Assembly: GCA_050288105.1 (NCBI GenBank)
Contig: JBNKDE010000016.1
Coordinates: 1-64,000, forward strand
Length of the DNA stretch: 64,000 nucleotides
Direction of reading: 5' to 3'
DNA from: JACNJF01 sp050288105
GTDB taxonomy: Bacteria > Pseudomonadota > Gammaproteobacteria > GCA-001735895
Below are positions 61,815 through 64,000 of this stretch, in pieces. The translations under genes and the position numbers were made by a program. Position 1 is the first letter of the stretch. Every line of letters begins with the position of its first letter. The notes below the pieces were generated by a model that saw nothing but the letters and a program-made list of their open reading frames with translations, was not told the DNA's origin and did no database searches.

Positions 61815-63221
61815 TTATGGATAACGAAACTCTACCTGATAATTCATTTTCTTTTCGCTCAGCGCAGGCACCGTAACCTTAAACAGTGCCTGAGTTGGCG
61901 CGGTTTTCTGGTAGTCGTCTGAGCTACGTTGAATCTTCCAGTCCGTTAGCGGCATTATTTCGGTCAGCTCGATGGTTTGTGCCTGTTTGCTGCCATTATT
62001 GATGCTGATTTCTCGCGTCAGGCGGAACTGTTTTTTACTGATCTGTGTATGATCAGTAGTCTGGCGTTCGATACTGACATCAAACGATTTTCCCAGCTTG
62101 ATTTCTACGTCGTCATTCACCGCAGTATGGTTGATACTATCTTCACCGATGAACTGGTTTTCGCCGTTGCTGTCCTTGCCATAGACGCGGACGGTGCCTT
62201 TGGGTAAAGGGATCCCCAGCGCGGGTTTTTTATTCTCAAACTTGAGGATCTGGTCGGGTTTGGATTGCTGTTTGTTCAGGCCATTACTGTCCACCCAGGC
62301 GCGGTCTTCCAGCCGTTTGATAACGCCTATGGATTGCGCGCTAAACAGTTTGATCTGTTTGCTCTGGTTGTTTTTGATGGTGGTTTTATGCGGTACCGTG
62401 TACAGGTGATAACCCTGAATCGATTCTTCTGATACCCCATCGCTTGCACTTGCCATTTCCATCATGACCTTTGCGCGCATCATCACTCCTGGCTCGGGTT
62501 GCTGCATGTTGATGTCGCCTGCCATTAATTGCAGTTTTGCATCCTGGTAGCTGATGCCGCTCTGGTTTTGCAGTGTGATCCAGCTATCCAGTGCAGCTTG
62601 CTTATCGCTGGTATCCAGTTGCAGCACGTAATCGCTTTGCCAGCTGAGCCCTTCGCTGAGGTAGGTCATTTCGACCTGCTGCCTGCTCTGGATGTCTTTA
62701 TACAGTTTTAGTGACAGGGTGGGGCTGGTGCGCAGGTTATCCGGGATTTCGTCGAACACCATGTGATAGCTGGCGTTGTTGTTAAGGCTTTCCAGGCTGC
62801 CGTCTTTCATCTGCAGGATGACGCCGCCATTGGTGGAGAGGATCTTGCCTTCCACCCACTCCAGAGTTTCGCCAGTTTCACTGGATCTACGCGCGATGCG
62901 TACCTTTTTGCCAATATTTTTTTCTACCAGCGCCTGCGGTGACAGCAGGTCGAAGTCATAGTTCTGTTCCTGTACATCCAGCCCTTTGATGGCGACCGTC
63001 TGTGCCATGATGTGCTGCGCAACATCCATAAAGGCTATTTCTCGTGAGGGTTGTGTAATGCTGAATTCACGCGCATCCCGAATCAATGCACGCCCGCCGT
63101 TGTAGATGGTCAGGCTGATGGCCTGCTGGTCATCTGAGGTGGTTTTGAATTCATTCGCAAGCAGGTTGTGCGATTGCGCGAGCAGGGTCAGGCTGATGAG
63201 GCTGGTAGTGAGTTTTAACAT
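61815..63221 (-). CDS. DUF4139 domain protein
   Basis: The start is taken at the ATG at 63219-63221, which gives a clean signal peptide (MLKLTTSLISLTLLAQSHNLLAN). The 468-residue exported protein has the DUF4139 fold: SLTIYNGGRALIRDAREFS near the start, TYLSEGLSWQSDYVLQLD, and LEITMPLTDWKIQRSS-like ELTEIMPLTDWKI at the end. Repeated beta-strands and an ARSDVE-like WVEGKILSTN insertion are seen. The family is widespread and of unknown function. It is divergent from a patatin. Confidence 0.88.
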   Translation of the reverse strand: MLKLTTSLISLTLLAQSHNLLANEFKTTSDDQQAISLTIYNGGRALIRDAREFSITQPSREIAFMDVAQHIMAQTVAIKGLDVQEQNYDFDLLSPQALVEKNIGKKVRIARRSSETGETLEWVEGKILSTNGGVILQMKDGSLESLNNNASYHMVFDEIPDNLRTSPTLSLKLYKDIQSRQQVEMTYLSEGLSWQSDYVLQLDTSDKQAALDSWITLQNQSGISYQDAKLQLMAGDINMQQPEPGVMMRAKVMMEMASASDGVSEESIQGYHLYTVPHKTTIKNNQSKQIKLFSAQSIGVIKRLEDRAWVDSNGLNKQQSKPDQILKFENKKPALGIPLPKGTVRVYGKDSNGENQFIGEDSINHTAVNDDVEIKLGKSFDVSIERQTTDHTQISKKQFRLTREISINNGSKQAQTIELTEIMPLTDWKIQRSSDDYQKTAPTQALFKVTVPALSEKKMNYQVEFRYP

Positions 63222-63314
63222 GGTCGTAATCCTGTGGCTGATTAAATAGTGTTCCTTAGATAACGTATGATAGATTAACATGGGGTTAATAAAAAAATGA
63301 TCAGGGAGCCAATA

Positions 63315-64000
63315 ATGACTGAAGCAGACCATATCGCGTATCAATCCGGGGCCGATTTCGCGGGTGCCCAGCAGCTTATTGATAAGGAAAAGGAATACCT
63401 TAAACAGCACCGTAAAGATTTTGATCCGGAGCATATCAGAGGCCTGGCACTATCGGGTGGGGGTATAAGGTCTGCCAGTTTTTGCCTGGGAGTCGTTCAG
63501 GGCTTAGCGGCCTGTGACCTGCTGAAAAAATTTGACTATCTATCCACCGTTTCCGGTGGTGGTTATCTGGGTGGTTCGCTGTCCTGGTTGTGGAGTGGCC
63601 TGTGGAAGGATAAATCCAGTAGCAGCCCGGACTTCGGCGTCGATCATGATGATTTTCCGTACGGGACCGAAGGACGAAGATTTAATTCTGCTGATGAAGA
63701 TTTGAATCGCCAGCAGTCTTCGCTGCTGCGTCATTTGCGCCAGCATGGAAAATACCTGACGCCAGGCAAGGGCATTACCCTGCTGTCATTCATCTCTATC
63801 GTATTACGTAGCATCGTAATGGGTTTTCTCAGTATGCTATTGCTCGCCGGTTTTGTATTCTCAACGCTGTATACCTTTGGATTGTTCAATAGCGCCGAAG
63901 CAACTTCAGGTTTTTTTCGCGTTGCTTCTATTCTGGCCTTGCTGGGGTATCTGGTACTGCATGTTTTTTACATGTTTTACGTGGGTAAACAAAAGCATAG
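63315..64000 (+). CDS. Patatin-like phospholipase, membrane type (partial, runs off window)
   Basis: The ATG at 63315 has GGGAG nearby and the frame is open to the window end. After about 50 residues comes LALSGGGIRSASFCLGVVQGLA, the oxyanion Gly-rich loop of patatins, then YLSTVSGGGYLGG with the nucleophile Ser in the VSGGG variant. Two hydrophobic segments follow (about 165-190 and 205-225), so the enzyme is probably membrane-embedded with more domains beyond the window. It is predicted to cleave phospholipid or lipid ester. Confidence 0.9.
   Translation, partial: MTEADHIAYQSGADFAGAQQLIDKEKEYLKQHRKDFDPEHIRGLALSGGGIRSASFCLGVVQGLAACDLLKKFDYLSTVSGGGYLGGSLSWLWSGLWKDKSSSSPDFGVDHDDFPYGTEGRRFNSADEDLNRQQSSLLRHLRQHGKYLTPGKGITLLSFISIVLRSIVMGFLSMLLLAGFVFSTLYTFGLFNSAEATSGFFRVASILALLGYLVLHVFYMFYVGKQKH

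Overview
The window reads as a chromosome segment of a free-living gammaproteobacterium with respiratory metabolism and a near-balanced base composition. The long (531-residue) isocitrate lyase, the TonB/ExbBD systems, the c-di-GMP proteins, the folB-folK pair and the rpmB-rpmG pair all fit that group; genus cannot be fixed from sequence alone. No CRISPR array, rRNA or intact tRNA was seen.

Layout. 1-9300: mixed housekeeping and regulation (HDOD protein, aceA with a divergent LysR regulator, a lipoprotein, a CvpA/DUF4124 protein, a small membrane zincin, an AraC regulator divergent from a peroxiredoxin-like gene). 9350-16817: a minus-strand uptake locus (TonB-dependent receptor, His-rich periplasmic protein, polyferredoxin, DsbD-like membrane protein, ExbB, ExbD, TonB), preceded by a PstS-like binding protein. 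17000-31600: nadE, a ParA-type ATPase, rpmB-rpmG, folB-folK, a PAS-GGDEF protein, a 5-oxoprolinase-type enzyme followed by MarR-like, VOC and TSUP genes, and an alpha/beta hydrolase.

31778-54084 is the dominant feature: a 22-kb [NiFe]-hydrogenase island. A plus-strand hupSLC operon encodes a membrane-bound, probably O2-tolerant uptake hydrogenase; the small subunit carries both extra cysteines of the 4Fe-3S proximal cluster. It has a recognisable sigma-54 promoter. Divergent from it runs hupDFGHIJK-hypAB-hupR-hupT-hupU-hupV-hypFC-(SIS gene)-hypDE-nicO: protease, assembly factors, Ni and Fe(CN)2CO insertion machinery, an H2-sensing regulatory hydrogenase (HupUV) with its kinase and sigma-54 activator, and a nickel permease. 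H2 sensed by HupUV would feed through HupT and HupR to the hupS promoter, NicO and the His-rich HypB would supply nickel, and HupD would finish HupL. Two oddities sit in the island: a phosphoheptose-isomerase-like SIS gene between hypC and hypD, and a pair of inverted ~239-bp elements between hypB and hypA whose folded structure is kept while most of the sequence differs.

54100-56030 is a small accessory scar: a zinc-ribbon hypothetical gene, a REP-associated (Y1) transposase broken by a 4-bp duplication, a CPCC-family gene broken in a poly-A run, and an attC-like site at the end of that gene. 56031-61465 is an operon of TonB-dependent receptor, YfiR-like protein and GGDEF-EAL enzyme. The window ends with a DUF4139 protein divergent from a membrane patatin that runs off the edge.
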